A stretch of DNA of 64,000 nt from a virus: the IMG/VR virus record IMGVR_UViG_3300037042_006682, positions 62,001-126,000 of that record. One strand, given 5' to 3'. The notes under the pieces are model-generated. The model saw only the letters and a list, made by a program, of their open reading frames with translations, was not told where the DNA came from and ran no database searches. This document shows, in pieces, positions 1 through 7,807 of this stretch. Numbering within the stretch: position 1 is the stretch's first letter; each line of letters begins with the position of its first letter. The translations under genes were made by a program, and so were the position numbers.

Positions 1-539
1 TTGTTCGTGATCAACTTCGCGCCCTCGACGGGTTTGCCCGCCTTGAGGCGGTCGCCGATGGCCTTCTTGTTGAGCTTGGGCTCCCACGTCACGATCTCCG
101 CGTCGTCCTTGTGCAGCTTGGCGAAGACGTCCGGCTCCTCGATGTCGACCGAGGCCGGGTTCTTCTTGATCAGGACGCTCGCGTAGTTCTCGGTCTCCAG
201 CTTCTGGACCTTCGCGATCTCCATCGCCGCCTTCACGTAGTCGTAGAGCCGGTCCTGCTGCGCCTCCAGGGCGCGCGCGTGCTCGGTCAGGGACTTTGCC
301 CGGTCGCGGAACATGCGCGCCCGCGTCCCCGCCTCGTCGCCCACCCAGAGGCAGCGGTCGATCTTCGTGGCGAGGTCGCCCTCAGCCGCCTGCAGCTCCA
401 CGAACAGGGCGTCGGTGACCTCGCCATCCAGCTCGTCGATCGCGAACAGCACCTCGCGGAACCGCGCCACGATCTCCATCAGGCTCGACTTCTTGCTGGG
501 GACAACAGTGGTTTCTGTGCTTGCTTGCGTTGCGTCCAT
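1..539 (-). CDS. Siphovirus Gp157-like protein, 3' end off window
   Basis: The first 179 codons are present and the gene runs off the left edge. The layout is that of the phage Gp157 family: an acidic N-terminal helix, a long Lys/Arg/Glu coiled-coil (about residues 45-110), then the family signature in which a phrase like ENYASVLIKKNPASVDIEEP precedes a Lys-rich tail. Family members usually sit next to single-strand annealing or recombination genes and may act in phage recombination or resistance. The start ATG follows a GGAAGGA Shine-Dalgarno (SD) element and an early-type promoter at 597-625. The biochemical role is not established. Confidence 0.8.
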   Translation of the reverse strand, partial: MDATQASTETTVVPSKKSSLMEIVARFREVLFAIDELDGEVTDALFVELQAAEGDLATKIDRCLWVGDEAGTRARMFRDRAKSLTEHARALEAQQDRLYDYVKAAMEIAKVQKLETENYASVLIKKNPASVDIEEPDVFAKLHKDDAEIVTWEPKLNKKAIGDRLKAGKPVEGAKLITN

Positions 540-596
540 GACATCCATCCTTCCGCGCCCCTTGGGCGCTGGTTGACAAATCCGCCGACCTGATCT

Positions 597-625
597 TGTC
601 TACACCCCGCAAGGGTGTTTGTCAA
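597..625 (-). promoter_or_regulatory. Early-type promoter upstream of Gp157-like gene
   Basis: On the minus strand TTGACA (620-625) is followed by a 17-nt spacer and TAGACA (597-602). It belongs to the repeated family described in the findings. A GCGCCC/GGGCGC stem-loop lies between it and the start codon. Confidence 0.7.
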
Positions 626-631
626 CGCCTT

Positions 632-841
632 TTAGCGGGGATCGATCGCCCGCACGGCCCCCGCCGTCAGCTCGCTCGTGCGCACCAAGTAGGCCACAAT
701 GTCGTCCTCGCGCGGGTCGCATCGCTCGACCGCCACCCAGTCCCGCGAGCGGAACGCGAGCACGCGATGGGGCCGCCCCCGCCACCCCACGAGCTGCCCC
801 ACGCGGAGCCCCGCCACCCGCCGCCGGGCAGGAGGCGCCAT
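632..841 (-). CDS. Small basic hypothetical protein
   Basis: 69 residues, Arg-rich N-terminus, then a beta-rich stretch (VGWRGRPHRVLAF, WVAVERCDPREDDIVAYLV). No family recognised. The chosen ATG has a GAGG element 8-11 nt upstream; an in-frame ATG at 865, overlapping the methylase stop, is also possible. It is the last gene before the Gp157-like transcription unit. Confidence 0.5.
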   Translation of the reverse strand: MAPPARRRVAGLRVGQLVGWRGRPHRVLAFRSRDWVAVERCDPREDDIVAYLVRTSELTAGAVRAIDPR

Positions 842-851
842 GGCCTCGGCC

Positions 852-1508
852 TCATGCTGGGGCATAGGCACCAGGAACAGGAAGGGCTTGATTCGGTGGT
901 CTGGCTTTGTTCGGTTCACGGCTCCCCAGGACCGCGCGGATGTCGCGGCCGTCTCCTGGCAGATCCAAGCCGATCCCATGCCACCCGTCAACCTTCTCGC
1001 GCGCGAACAGTTCCACACGGCGCTGCGGCCCGTAAAGGCGCTGGATGCGTTTGGCCACCTCATAGGGCTTCGCACTGTGCAGCCCCACAGGCCCCGTCAC
1101 CTCCGCCAAAATCCCCGCATCGACCCGCTTACACCCCTTCCCCCGCACCCCCTCAAGGACAAACTCACAGTTGCCCCGCGTACCATGCCCCATGCCCATG
1201 AACGGCTGGCCCGACCGCGCATAAACCTTGCGCCACACAAAGGCGATCCGACGATAGGAAAAGCCCCACGCCGCCAAAACCTGCACGGCCTCCAGCAACA
1301 GCGGACTCGTCGCCCATAGAAAGCAATTAGCATCGGGGGCACAGATCGCCGCAACGTCGAGCGCACACAGATCCTCTACTGTCAACAAAGGATACTTGTG
1401 CGCTACCCCGCGCTGGCCAGCCCGCGCTTTGTCTTTATATGTCCAAGGGTTGTCTGACAAAACAATACCAAAAGACCCCGCATCCTCGGGGCGCGCCATG
1501 GGGCCCAT
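852..1508 (-). CDS. MT-A70-like adenine-N6 methyltransferase
   Basis: 218 residues. A SAM-dependent fold with DNPW (residues about 19-22) in the place of the DPPW catalytic motif of MT-A70/IME4-like N6-adenine methylases. Further family-like elements are a LLTVEDLCAL stretch, a CFLWATSPLLLEAV strand-helix, a YRRIAFVWRK strand and a late VELFARE motif. Phage members usually methylate DNA to evade restriction. It overlaps the upstream gene by TGATG, implying translational coupling. DNPW instead of DPPW is unusual but keeps the Pro-Trp. Confidence 0.8.
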   Translation of the reverse strand: MGPMARPEDAGSFGIVLSDNPWTYKDKARAGQRGVAHKYPLLTVEDLCALDVAAICAPDANCFLWATSPLLLEAVQVLAAWGFSYRRIAFVWRKVYARSGQPFMGMGHGTRGNCEFVLEGVRGKGCKRVDAGILAEVTGPVGLHSAKPYEVAKRIQRLYGPQRRVELFAREKVDGWHGIGLDLPGDGRDIRAVLGSREPNKARPPNQALPVPGAYAPA

Positions 1509-1888
1509 CACCCGCACCGCACCGCGTAGCGGCGTCGTGGCCCCGCCCGCCGCCCCTGCGCCGCGCCCCCAGCCGCCAGCTTCGCCCGCGCCCGCACCGC
1601 CGCCCGCCCCGCCTCGCGCGTGGCCTGCCGCGGAACGTCCACCTCCGCGCACGGCGGCGCCAGGTAAGCCACCCCCTTGTGCGGGGTCTCTGCCGCCACG
1701 AGGTAGCGATCCTCCTGCGGGCTCATGGGCGCCCCATGCAGGGCGCTCATGCACGTCCCCACTGGCAAGTAAATGTAAGCAGATCGCCCCGCCGGCACGA
1801 CCGCGACCACCTGCCCCTCGCGCGCCTCGCCACACCCACGTGGCACCCAACGCACCACGTCCCCTACCGCGTGCTTATGCAAATCCAT
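1508..1888 (-). CDS. Hypothetical protein
   Basis: 126 residues: an N-terminal beta-rich segment (GDVVRWVPRGCGEAREGQVV) that resembles a small SH3-like barrel, and an Ala/Arg-rich C-terminal tail. ATG is preceded by AAGGAG. TGATG-type coupling to both neighbours. Function unknown. Confidence 0.65.
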   Translation of the reverse strand: MDLHKHAVGDVVRWVPRGCGEAREGQVVAVVPAGRSAYIYLPVGTCMSALHGAPMSPQEDRYLVAAETPHKGVAYLAPPCAEVDVPRQATREAGRAAVRARAKLAAGGAAQGRRAGPRRRYAVRCG

Positions 1889-2325
1889 CACAACTTCTCC
1901 TTGTTGGGCGCCTTCCGTGCCCGCTTGGCCGCGATCTTCGCGGCCAACTTAACGGCTGTCTTGACAACCCGCGCCCGCGCCGGCTTAAGAACCGCCACAG
2001 CCTGGGCCCGCGCCTCCGCCTCGATCCCCATGAGCGTCTGGTCCGCCCACGTGTATAGGTGATGCCACCGCCACTCCGGCACCCCCGTCAGGGGGACCAC
2101 CACCGTGGCCCGCGCCTCCCCCCGCACGATCAGCGTGGCCTCCAGCGTGACCTCGGCGTCCGCAGCGAGCCGATTCGCCGTATAGAGGACCGTCAGCATC
2201 ACCCCCTGTTTGGGGTCCCCGTCGATCGCGTAGGTCTCCGTCCACTGCACGGGACGGCGCGCAAACGCCACCCAGTTGCGCTGCGGGACCTCCGCCACCA
2301 GTCCCTCGCTCTGCTCTTCCATCAT
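1888..2325 (-). CDS. Hypothetical protein with basic tail
   Basis: 145 residues; beta-rich core with many Val/Thr (TLEATLIVRGEARATVVVPL) and a Lys/Arg/Ala-rich C-terminus that could bind nucleic acid. Start ATG with GGAGG 7 nt upstream, overlapping the previous stop. No family recognised. Confidence 0.65.
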   Translation of the reverse strand: MMEEQSEGLVAEVPQRNWVAFARRPVQWTETYAIDGDPKQGVMLTVLYTANRLAADAEVTLEATLIVRGEARATVVVPLTGVPEWRWHHLYTWADQTLMGIEAEARAQAVAVLKPARARVVKTAVKLAAKIAAKRARKAPNKEKL

Positions 2326-2705
2326 CACAGTCCCTCCAAGCGCCGCAGGCTGCGTAACATCGCCGCCGTGCTCGCATTATCCGCATGCCAATACGCCAAT
2401 AAAACCTCATGATTTAGACGCACATATGCCTTGAGCTGCTCTAGATGCGCCACCGGCACACGCGGACGCCGCGGCACCTTCAGCACACGCGGATCCTCCT
2501 CAATCGTCACCACGATCTCCGCCGCCAAATTGTTGTATCCTGCCGGATAGGCCTTGATGCTCGCCCCATGGCGGATCCCGCGTTTATTGCGAATATAGAT
2601 GGGATACGGCAACCCCGATTCCGCAGGCAGCACGTTCGCCACCTCAAAGAGATAGTCCCCTGTCACGCGATCAAGCACCTCGCGCATCAACATCCGCATC
2701 CGCAT
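2325..2705 (-). CDS. Hypothetical protein, weak DUF4160-like features
   Basis: 126 residues. The order PIYIRNKRGIRHG, an acidic beta-hairpin ending in PRVLKVPRRP, and a closing helix LNHEVLLAYWHADN is reminiscent of DUF4160-type small proteins. That similarity is an impression, not an alignment. An AGGAGG SD sits 4 nt from the chosen ATG; four Met codons lie close together at the N-terminus. Confidence 0.55.
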   Translation of the reverse strand: MRMRMLMREVLDRVTGDYLFEVANVLPAESGLPYPIYIRNKRGIRHGASIKAYPAGYNNLAAEIVVTIEEDPRVLKVPRRPRVPVAHLEQLKAYVRLNHEVLLAYWHADNASTAAMLRSLRRLEGL

Positions 2706-2713
2706 AGCGCCTC

Positions 2714-3346
2714 CTACACGAGCGTCGTTACCTGCCCCCCACGGGCAAGCCGCACCTGCTCCTTGATCTGCACCGCGAGCCAATCCTGGATCGCGCTCAT
2801 CGCCGCCGTGGCATCCGCCGCATCGTCCAGGGGCTCCATACACCCCACCTCGGCCCGCACGAACTCAAAGCAATGCTCCATGCGCGGGATCTTCTTGACC
2901 GTGCACCCATAGGTCACGCCAATCACGCGCGCCCAGCACGCCGACGGGAACGTCAAGGTGGGCGTCGGGGGCTTGTGGTCCTTGTCGGCGTGCACCCACG
3001 CGATCTCCGCATCGAGCACACCGCGCGCGGCCCCCGCCAGCGCCTCGAACTGCGCCGTGCGGTTCCCCTCCAGCGCGAACCGCGCCTCCAGGCGCACCTG
3101 CACGCGGATGAACTCCTTGGGCCGGATCTCCGTCGTGGCCTGCGCCTCGACCGTGAGCTGCCGCCCCCCCGTGGCCTGCTCAGCTGCCCGCGCCGGCGCC
3201 GTCATCACGGTCCGCGTGGGGGCACAGCCCGGCTGCGCGTTGGCGTGGACCCCGGCCGTGGCGCGGATCACCGTCGCCTGAACCAGCGCCTTGCGAGTGG
3301 CCTTGCGGTACTTCTTGCTATTTTTCTTGGCTTTTTTGCCGCTCAT
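2714..3346 (-). CDS. Hypothetical early protein with Lys-rich N-terminus
   Basis: 210 residues. A very basic leader (MSGKKAKKNSKKYRKATRKA), a Thr/Ala-rich linker, and a beta-rich C-terminal domain with several Cys (residues about 140-175). It is the first gene behind the promoter at 3398-3426. The early position and basic start fit a nucleic-acid-binding host-takeover protein, but this is inference only. Confidence 0.65.
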   Translation of the reverse strand: MSGKKAKKNSKKYRKATRKALVQATVIRATAGVHANAQPGCAPTRTVMTAPARAAEQATGGRQLTVEAQATTEIRPKEFIRVQVRLEARFALEGNRTAQFEALAGAARGVLDAEIAWVHADKDHKPPTPTLTFPSACWARVIGVTYGCTVKKIPRMEHCFEFVRAEVGCMEPLDDAADATAAMSAIQDWLAVQIKEQVRLARGGQVTTLV

Positions 3347-3397
3347 CGTGTCCTCCAAGAGGTGCCAGCGGCCCCGCACAACACGGGGCCTGCCCAC

Positions 3398-3426
3398 AAC
3401 GTAACCGCTCGAACACAGTTTGTCAA
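3398..3426 (-). promoter_or_regulatory. Early-type promoter with 5' stem-loop
   Basis: TTGACA (3421-3426), 17-nt spacer, TACGTT (3398-3403). Immediately downstream the transcript would fold GGCCCCG / CGGGGCC (about 3367-3390) ahead of the start codon at 3346. Confidence 0.75.
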
Positions 3427-3441
3427 CACACCGTCCCCCCC

Positions 3442-3993
3442 CTAGGCTTCTTCAACCAAGGCCCCGACGGCCCGCCACCGCCGCTCGATCAGCGCCCGCA
3501 GGCGATCGGGATGCAACACCCTCCGCCGCTGATCGGCGTGGTCAGTAGAGTAACGCTCGTGATAGACCTCCAGCGCCTCCACAACCCCAACGATCTGCGC
3601 CTGGGAGTAGAACGCGCGCCCCCCCCGCGAACGATACGGCGTCGGCGGAAACATGCCACGCCGCGGCCACTCCTTCACGGTGTCCCGCGGGATCCCCAAG
3701 GCCATAGCCATGGTGGTCAACGAGTAGCCACGCACCGGCCCCAAGGGCCCCTCACACACGATCCCCCGCGCGTCCTCGTCCTCCTGCTGCGCCCGCCCCC
3801 AGGCTTCCCGCGCCCGCCGATGGCGCTCCTTCGAGGCCGTCGAGGCCTCGCAAATCGCTTTGTGGTACGCCGCATCTTCCTGGTACCGCCGCCGCTTCGC
3901 CTCAGCCAGCTCCTCGCGGCGCGTCAAATAGTACTGCTGTTGGTACGCCGTCCGGTCCGGCGGCGTCCGCTCCCCTGTCTTTTCCGCTGTCAC
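3442..3993 (-). CDS. MerR-like helix-turn-helix DNA-binding protein
   Basis: 183 residues. The first about 75 are charged and probably helical/coiled (YYLTRREELAEAKRRR). Residues about 88-130 form a MerR/excisionase-type winged helix: YSLTTMAMALGIPRDTVKEW followed by a wing (RRGMFPPTPYRSRGGRAFYS) and a QIVGVVEAL helix. Starts at GTG with GAGG 9 nt upstream. It has its own early-type promoter (4033-4061), so it may be a regulator; the target is unknown. Confidence 0.7.
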   Translation of the reverse strand: MTAEKTGERTPPDRTAYQQQYYLTRREELAEAKRRRYQEDAAYHKAICEASTASKERHRRAREAWGRAQQEDEDARGIVCEGPLGPVRGYSLTTMAMALGIPRDTVKEWPRRGMFPPTPYRSRGGRAFYSQAQIVGVVEALEVYHERYSTDHADQRRRVLHPDRLRALIERRWRAVGALVEEA

Positions 3994-4032
3994 ACCCCGA
4001 TCCTCTCACAACCACGCACCTGCACCATGACA

Positions 4033-4061
4033 CACTTAACCTACCACTGGAGGTTTGTCAA
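4033..4061 (-). promoter_or_regulatory. Early-type promoter upstream of HTH gene
   Basis: TTGACA (4056-4061), 17-nt spacer, TAAGTG (4033-4038). It overlaps the 3' end of the helicase gene. Confidence 0.65.
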
Positions 4062-7000
4062 CGGCCAGGCACCCCTGCGCTTCCTCCCCCGGCAGCGCCA
4101 CCCCCATGCGGCGATAAAATTTGTCGCGCCCCCTTGCCTTGCGCTCGCTCCACGCCACCTTGGGATCCCGCACGTCCACCACCACCGGCGTGGGCTTGCC
4201 CGTGCACTGCCCCGCCCGCCAGGGGCAGTAGTGCGCGCACTTCTCGGGGGCCGGCGTGCACCACCGCCGCACCCGGCCGATCGCCTGCTCCGCATCCCCC
4301 AGGGGGGTCGCCAGCACGATCACGTCCAGGGCGGACACGTCGAGGCCCTCCGCGACGAGCTGGATCGTGCAGAGCAACACGTTCGCGCGCTCCGCCTCCC
4401 GCAGCGCCTCGCGCGTCAGGGTGCGCTTGGCCTCCCCCTCCTCCACGGTGAACCACTGCCCCGTGTAGGGCGCGATGGCCACCGGGAACGGCGGGGGCGC
4501 CACCTCCAGGATCTTGCGCAAGTCCGCCCGGAACGCCCGCAGGTGCTCCAGCCGATGGCTCACAACCATCACCTTGCGCCCCTTGCGCACCGCGATGGCG
4601 ATGTCCTCCGCGATGTGCCGCGTGCGCGCCGCGTCCTCCCCGAGCTGGCTGATCACCTGCGCGCTGTTCATGCGCATCGCGCTCACCCGGTAGTCCCCGC
4701 GCCGGATCCCCGTCAGCTCGCTGTCCGACTGCAGGAGGCGCACCCCGAACGGCATCGACTGGGCCTGCATGGTGTGCAGGATCGGCCCGATGTGGTGGAA
4801 GAACACGGGCTCCGCCCGATCCGCGCGCCGCGGCGTCGCCGAGAGCCCCAGGCGGTACGCCGCCATGAAGCGGTGCGCCACGCTGCTCCACACCTCAGAA
4901 CCAATATGATGACAATTATGAACAACAATACCACCATCAAGAACATAGGATGGATGGCCCGAGACGCTCAAATTGAAGACATCAACGCAATCTCCATCAG
5001 TGCGGAATCCAAGTCGCTCAAAATCCTCTCGTTGCGCAACCGCAACACCAACCACCCTTTCTCCCTCAAAAAACGATCCTTCTTCGCATCGCGGTCCTTC
5101 GTCTTTACTGAGTGAGAATACCCATCCACCTCGATCGCTAGCTTCATCATCGGATGTGCGACGTCTATCTTGTAGCAATTCGGCAACCTGGATGGATTGT
5201 TCTTCGGCCGTGATGTCAGAACAACGAACTCCGCGATCCATCCATCTCCCAGCGCTTCTAGCAACACACGCTGTGGAACAGGCATGTCGCATCCATTCCC
5301 CCCTCGTTTTTTTAACGGCACAAACCCATTCCTCTGTTTGGTCTCCATAACCTTTGCGATCACGCCAAGCATGCGCATAGGGTTCTTGTCGCGCATACGG
5401 AGCGAAGCGCTTTCCCTCAGCGAAGAATCCTTCGCATGTCTTTCTAGCATCATAGAGGAATACACCGTCGAATGATCCAGCATGTAAAGACTGTGTGCTT
5501 TCTGCTGACAAGACACCGAACAAAACCTTCTTTGCCTCCCCATCAGTTTGTTCTCTCCGCAAAAAGCGCAAAAAGGACGACCATTCATAGTCCTCTGTCG
5601 TATCCCCTGTGCCGAACATGTCATCGAGCAGAACTTCCGTCCCTTCCTGACGCTGTTCTCCTTCCCGCAAAACGCACATGTTCCCGGTGTGTTCTTGACT
5701 GCCTTCTCCATGTTCCATCCTCATCCTGGTGCAATCATCAAAACTTACCAGAACGTCTCCACACAACGAACTGGCATGCTTCCATCCATCAACAGTCAAA
5801 AACGGATGGTTCTTGGTACATACAATATCAACACCACACAAAAGGCTAACAACAACACAATCGCTCACACACACGCTCCGCTTAAAAACATGTTCAACAA
5901 CACCTTCCCCAAGAGCATTAAAAACCGTCATCCCAATCACAACATCCCCAATAGCCACCTTGCCATCTGGGGTATCGATCTTCTGCTCAGCGGGAAAGCA
6001 CTCATCTGAAACGAACAGCCCGAACGCCTCGTACAGGGCGCGCGGGTAGCGCTGCGTCTGCACGTCCTTGGCCAGGGACTGGATCATGGCGATCACGAAG
6101 TCCTTGTCACGGTAGTCGCAGGTGTCCTGGCGCACCACGCCGATCCGCGCGGCCGGCAGCACGTCCCGGATGCGGGCCGCCCACTGCTCCAGGAAGAACT
6201 CCTTGTGGACCACCACGAGCGTGGCCCGCCCCAGGCGCCGCGCCAACTCCACGGCCAGGATGGTGTTATGCGTGGGCACGCAATTCCGCGTCAGGTAAAG
6301 GTGGTTCGGCGCATCAACCGCAATGCACGTTGCCAATCCTTTCCCAATGGCCGTCACAGACTCCACCGCACGCCCGACCTTGCGTTGCCAGCCATTGCGA
6401 TAAAACTCCGCCTTCTTGCGTGAAAATCTAAAGGGGCAAATGTCTGCTGGGAGTTTTATGTGTAGTCGAAAGCTATCAAACCATCGCGAGTGCACTCCAT
6501 CCTTTGTGTATCGCGTCTGACGTTTCACCAGTTTGCACGTACCCCCCAGAGAGAAAACAATCCGCTGGACCGCATGGGCGATCTGGTCTGATACCGTAGC
6601 ATACTCAACACTTCCGCCTCCACTTGCATATCCGTCTGTATCAAACAGTCCCTGGAGAAGGGATACCCGTGTTGCGACAGATCCACCTTCGTAAACTGTC
6701 GGAATAAATTTATCGTGTGCGGTCAGCCCGAGCATGCCTAGCTTGCGCATGCGCTTTCTGAACGATCCTTCTTGTTGACCAAATTTGATCGGTGGAGAAA
6801 AGCGATAAACCGCAGTATAGCCAGCACGTTGCTTGAGTGCCATTACACGATTTGGCGGCTCTACTGTCATCATATCTACGATCTCTCTATCGGGTGTGCA
6901 TACAGAGATCCCATTGGTGTTGCAAAAGTGGCCATCCCCAATGAGAACACCGAGCGTGTATGGCTCAAAAATCATTTCGCCATCTACCCCCTCAAGGGGG

Positions 7001-7707
7001 GCCATCGTTGGAAGCCACAGTAAACGCCCAACGCTCGTGCGCAGAGTCTCCCGCGCTAGGTCATGCGTCGAAATCGTAACCGTTGGCGCATCACGCTTAC
7101 GCCGCTTCACCAGCGTCCACAGGTGATCCCCATCACAATCCACGTGCGTTCCATCAGAAAATGCGACGCGGAATAGGTCGCGCTCCCCCTGCGGGAAGAC
7201 ACCCGTCACGCGGTGGAATCCACCATCGGTGCCTGCAGCCTCGTCACCAACACGCACCTCCTCAATGGAAGTCCATCCGCGTCTAAGCAAGACAGGCTCT
7301 CCGTGCGCGAGCGCCTTCCCGCTCCCGCAGCCCGCGCAGAGGATGCCCCCGCCCCAGGGGTGCGCCGTGAGGCGGTGCTCCAGCACGGCCAGGGCCTCCG
7401 CCTGCTGCGCGAAGGGGCCGTCCGCCCGGTAGCGCGAGGCCATGCGCTGCATGGGCTGCCCCATGCTCACCTGGACGATCTCCTCGTTCTGTCCCTTGGC
7501 CGAGGCGCGGTAGAACCCGCGCGGCACCCCGAAGAGCCCCACCTCGGGGCGGTCCCGGTAGAGCATGAGGGGCTTGGGCTGCGCGACCCCCGCCACGTCC
7601 GTGGTCAGGATCGGCTGCACGGTCAGCGCCGTGCGGAGCGCCCGCAGGTTGCCCTCGCTCAGCGCCCCCCGCTCCAGCCACGCCCACCCGTCGATGATCA
7701 CGCGCAT
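4036..7707 (-). CDS. SF2 DNA helicase (UvsW/RAD25-like) with two inteins
   Basis: One open frame of 1223 codons. Removing two inteins leaves a helicase of about 511 residues. Extein motifs: Walker A GCGSGK|T (interrupted by intein 1), motif II DE|CHH (interrupted by intein 2), motif III GLSATPRR, motif V-like VAEGLDVSALD and motif VI QAIGRVRR. A Cys/His cluster (CTPAPEKCAHYCPWRAGQC) lies near the C-terminus. Such enzymes remodel replication and recombination intermediates. The ATG at 7707 has GGAGGG upstream and starts 16 nt after the tRNA-like gene. Extein codons flanking intein 2 are AT-rich compared with the rest, a sign of co-conversion during homing. Confidence 0.9.
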   Translation of the reverse strand: MRVIIDGWAWLERGALSEGNLRALRTALTVQPILTTDVAGVAQPKPLMLYRDRPEVGLFGVPRGFYRASAKGQNEEIVQVSMGQPMQRMASRYRADGPFAQQAEALAVLEHRLTAHPWGGGILCAGCGSGKALAHGEPVLLRRGWTSIEEVRVGDEAAGTDGGFHRVTGVFPQGERDLFRVAFSDGTHVDCDGDHLWTLVKRRKRDAPTVTISTHDLARETLRTSVGRLLWLPTMAPLEGVDGEMIFEPYTLGVLIGDGHFCNTNGISVCTPDREIVDMMTVEPPNRVMALKQRAGYTAVYRFSPPIKFGQQEGSFRKRMRKLGMLGLTAHDKFIPTVYEGGSVATRVSLLQGLFDTDGYASGGGSVEYATVSDQIAHAVQRIVFSLGGTCKLVKRQTRYTKDGVHSRWFDSFRLHIKLPADICPFRFSRKKAEFYRNGWQRKVGRAVESVTAIGKGLATCIAVDAPNHLYLTRNCVPTHNTILAVELARRLGRATLVVVHKEFFLEQWAARIRDVLPAARIGVVRQDTCDYRDKDFVIAMIQSLAKDVQTQRYPRALYEAFGLFVSDECFPAEQKIDTPDGKVAIGDVVIGMTVFNALGEGVVEHVFKRSVCVSDCVVVSLLCGVDIVCTKNHPFLTVDGWKHASSLCGDVLVSFDDCTRMRMEHGEGSQEHTGNMCVLREGEQRQEGTEVLLDDMFGTGDTTEDYEWSSFLRFLRREQTDGEAKKVLFGVLSAESTQSLHAGSFDGVFLYDARKTCEGFFAEGKRFAPYARQEPYAHAWRDRKGYGDQTEEWVCAVKKTRGEWMRHACSTACVARSAGRWMDRGVRCSDITAEEQSIQVAELLQDRRRTSDDEASDRGGWVFSLSKDEGPRCEEGSFFEGERVVGVAVAQREDFERLGFRTDGDCVDVFNLSVSGHPSYVLDGGIVVHNCHHIGSEVWSSVAHRFMAAYRLGLSATPRRADRAEPVFFHHIGPILHTMQAQSMPFGVRLLQSDSELTGIRRGDYRVSAMRMNSAQVISQLGEDAARTRHIAEDIAIAVRKGRKVMVVSHRLEHLRAFRADLRKILEVAPPPFPVAIAPYTGQWFTVEEGEAKRTLTREALREAERANVLLCTIQLVAEGLDVSALDVIVLATPLGDAEQAIGRVRRWCTPAPEKCAHYCPWRAGQCTGKPTPVVVDVRDPKVAWSERKARGRDKFYRRMGVALPGEEAQGCLAVDKPPVVG
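4915..6000 (-). mobile_element. Intein 2 in helicase DExH box
   Basis: 362 residues spliced in between DE and CHH. It begins with Cys (CFPAEQKIDTPDG, block A), has a block B (TKNHPFLTVDGWKHASSL), and ends with block F (DVFNLSVSGHPSYVLDGG) and block G (GIVVHN), with +1 Cys. The middle has no LAGLIDADG motif in the intein frame. It instead covers a separate endonuclease ORF in another frame (4968-5711). Base composition is clearly lower in GC than the exteins. Confidence 0.92.
4968..5711 (-). CDS. Nested Vsr/DUF559-like homing endonuclease, out of frame in intein 2
   Basis: 247 codons from ATG 5711, in a different frame from the host intein. Two Cys4 zinc-finger modules with a CAFCG...FCSMTC / CAFCG...FCSVSC pattern (about residues 12-32 and 48-68) are followed by a Vsr/DUF559-type PD-(D/E)xK-like core near the C-terminus: KIDVAHP, AIEVDGYSH, KDRDAKKDRFL, GWLVLRLRNERIL. 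This resembles the EDxHD endonucleases found with fractured split-intein genes in phages. It is probably the homing enzyme for intein 2. Its motif density shows it is real coding, so the intein frame across it must be an overprint. Confidence 0.85.
   Translation of the reverse strand: MEKAVKNTPGTCAFCGKENSVRKGRKFCSMTCSAQGIRQRTMNGRPFCAFCGENKLMGRQRRFCSVSCQQKAHSLYMLDHSTVYSSMMLERHAKDSSLRESASLRMRDKNPMRMLGVIAKVMETKQRNGFVPLKKRGGNGCDMPVPQRVLLEALGDGWIAEFVVLTSRPKNNPSRLPNCYKIDVAHPMMKLAIEVDGYSHSVKTKDRDAKKDRFLREKGWLVLRLRNERILSDLDSALMEIALMSSI
6265..7314 (-). mobile_element. Intein 1 in helicase Walker A, LAGLIDADG type
   Basis: 350 residues inserted in GCGSGK|T. The N-terminal residue is Ala rather than Cys (ALAHGEPVLLRRGW), block B is CDGDHLWTL, and the C-terminus is CIAVDAPNHLYLTRNC then VPTHN with +1 Thr. 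Two LAGLIDADG-like motifs, LGVLIGDGH and LQGLFDTDGYA, show an in-frame homing endonuclease. An Ala1 intein must use the alternative splicing route in which the +1 residue or block F Cys attacks first. Confidence 0.92.
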
Positions 7708-7722
7708 GGGGTCTTCCCTCCG

Positions 7723-7803
7723 TGAGCCAGGCGGGCCTCGAACCCGCAACCTCCCCCTCACTGGTACCGTGGGGGCGCGCTACCTACTTGGCGCCACTGA
7801 CCC
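7723..7803 (-). tRNA. tRNA-like gene, anticodon ACC, lengthened anticodon stem
   Basis: Folds as a tRNA: acceptor GGGTCAG/CTGGCTC (wobbles), D-stem GCGC/GCGC with GG in the loop, variable AGGTT, and T-arm GCGGG-TTCGAGG-CCCGC. The anticodon arm is long: CCCCCACG pairs with TGAGGGGG (one A.A mismatch and a G.U), giving about 8 steps instead of 5 and a 7-nt loop GTACCAG with U33 and anticodon ACC (Gly). No CCA is encoded. It could be functional, degenerate or a decoy. Confidence 0.6.
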
Positions 7804-7807
7804 AAAC

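Noticed and set aside
573-600. Plus-strand TTGACA at 573-578 as a divergent promoter
   Set aside because: No acceptable -10 at proper spacing and no plus-strand gene to serve.
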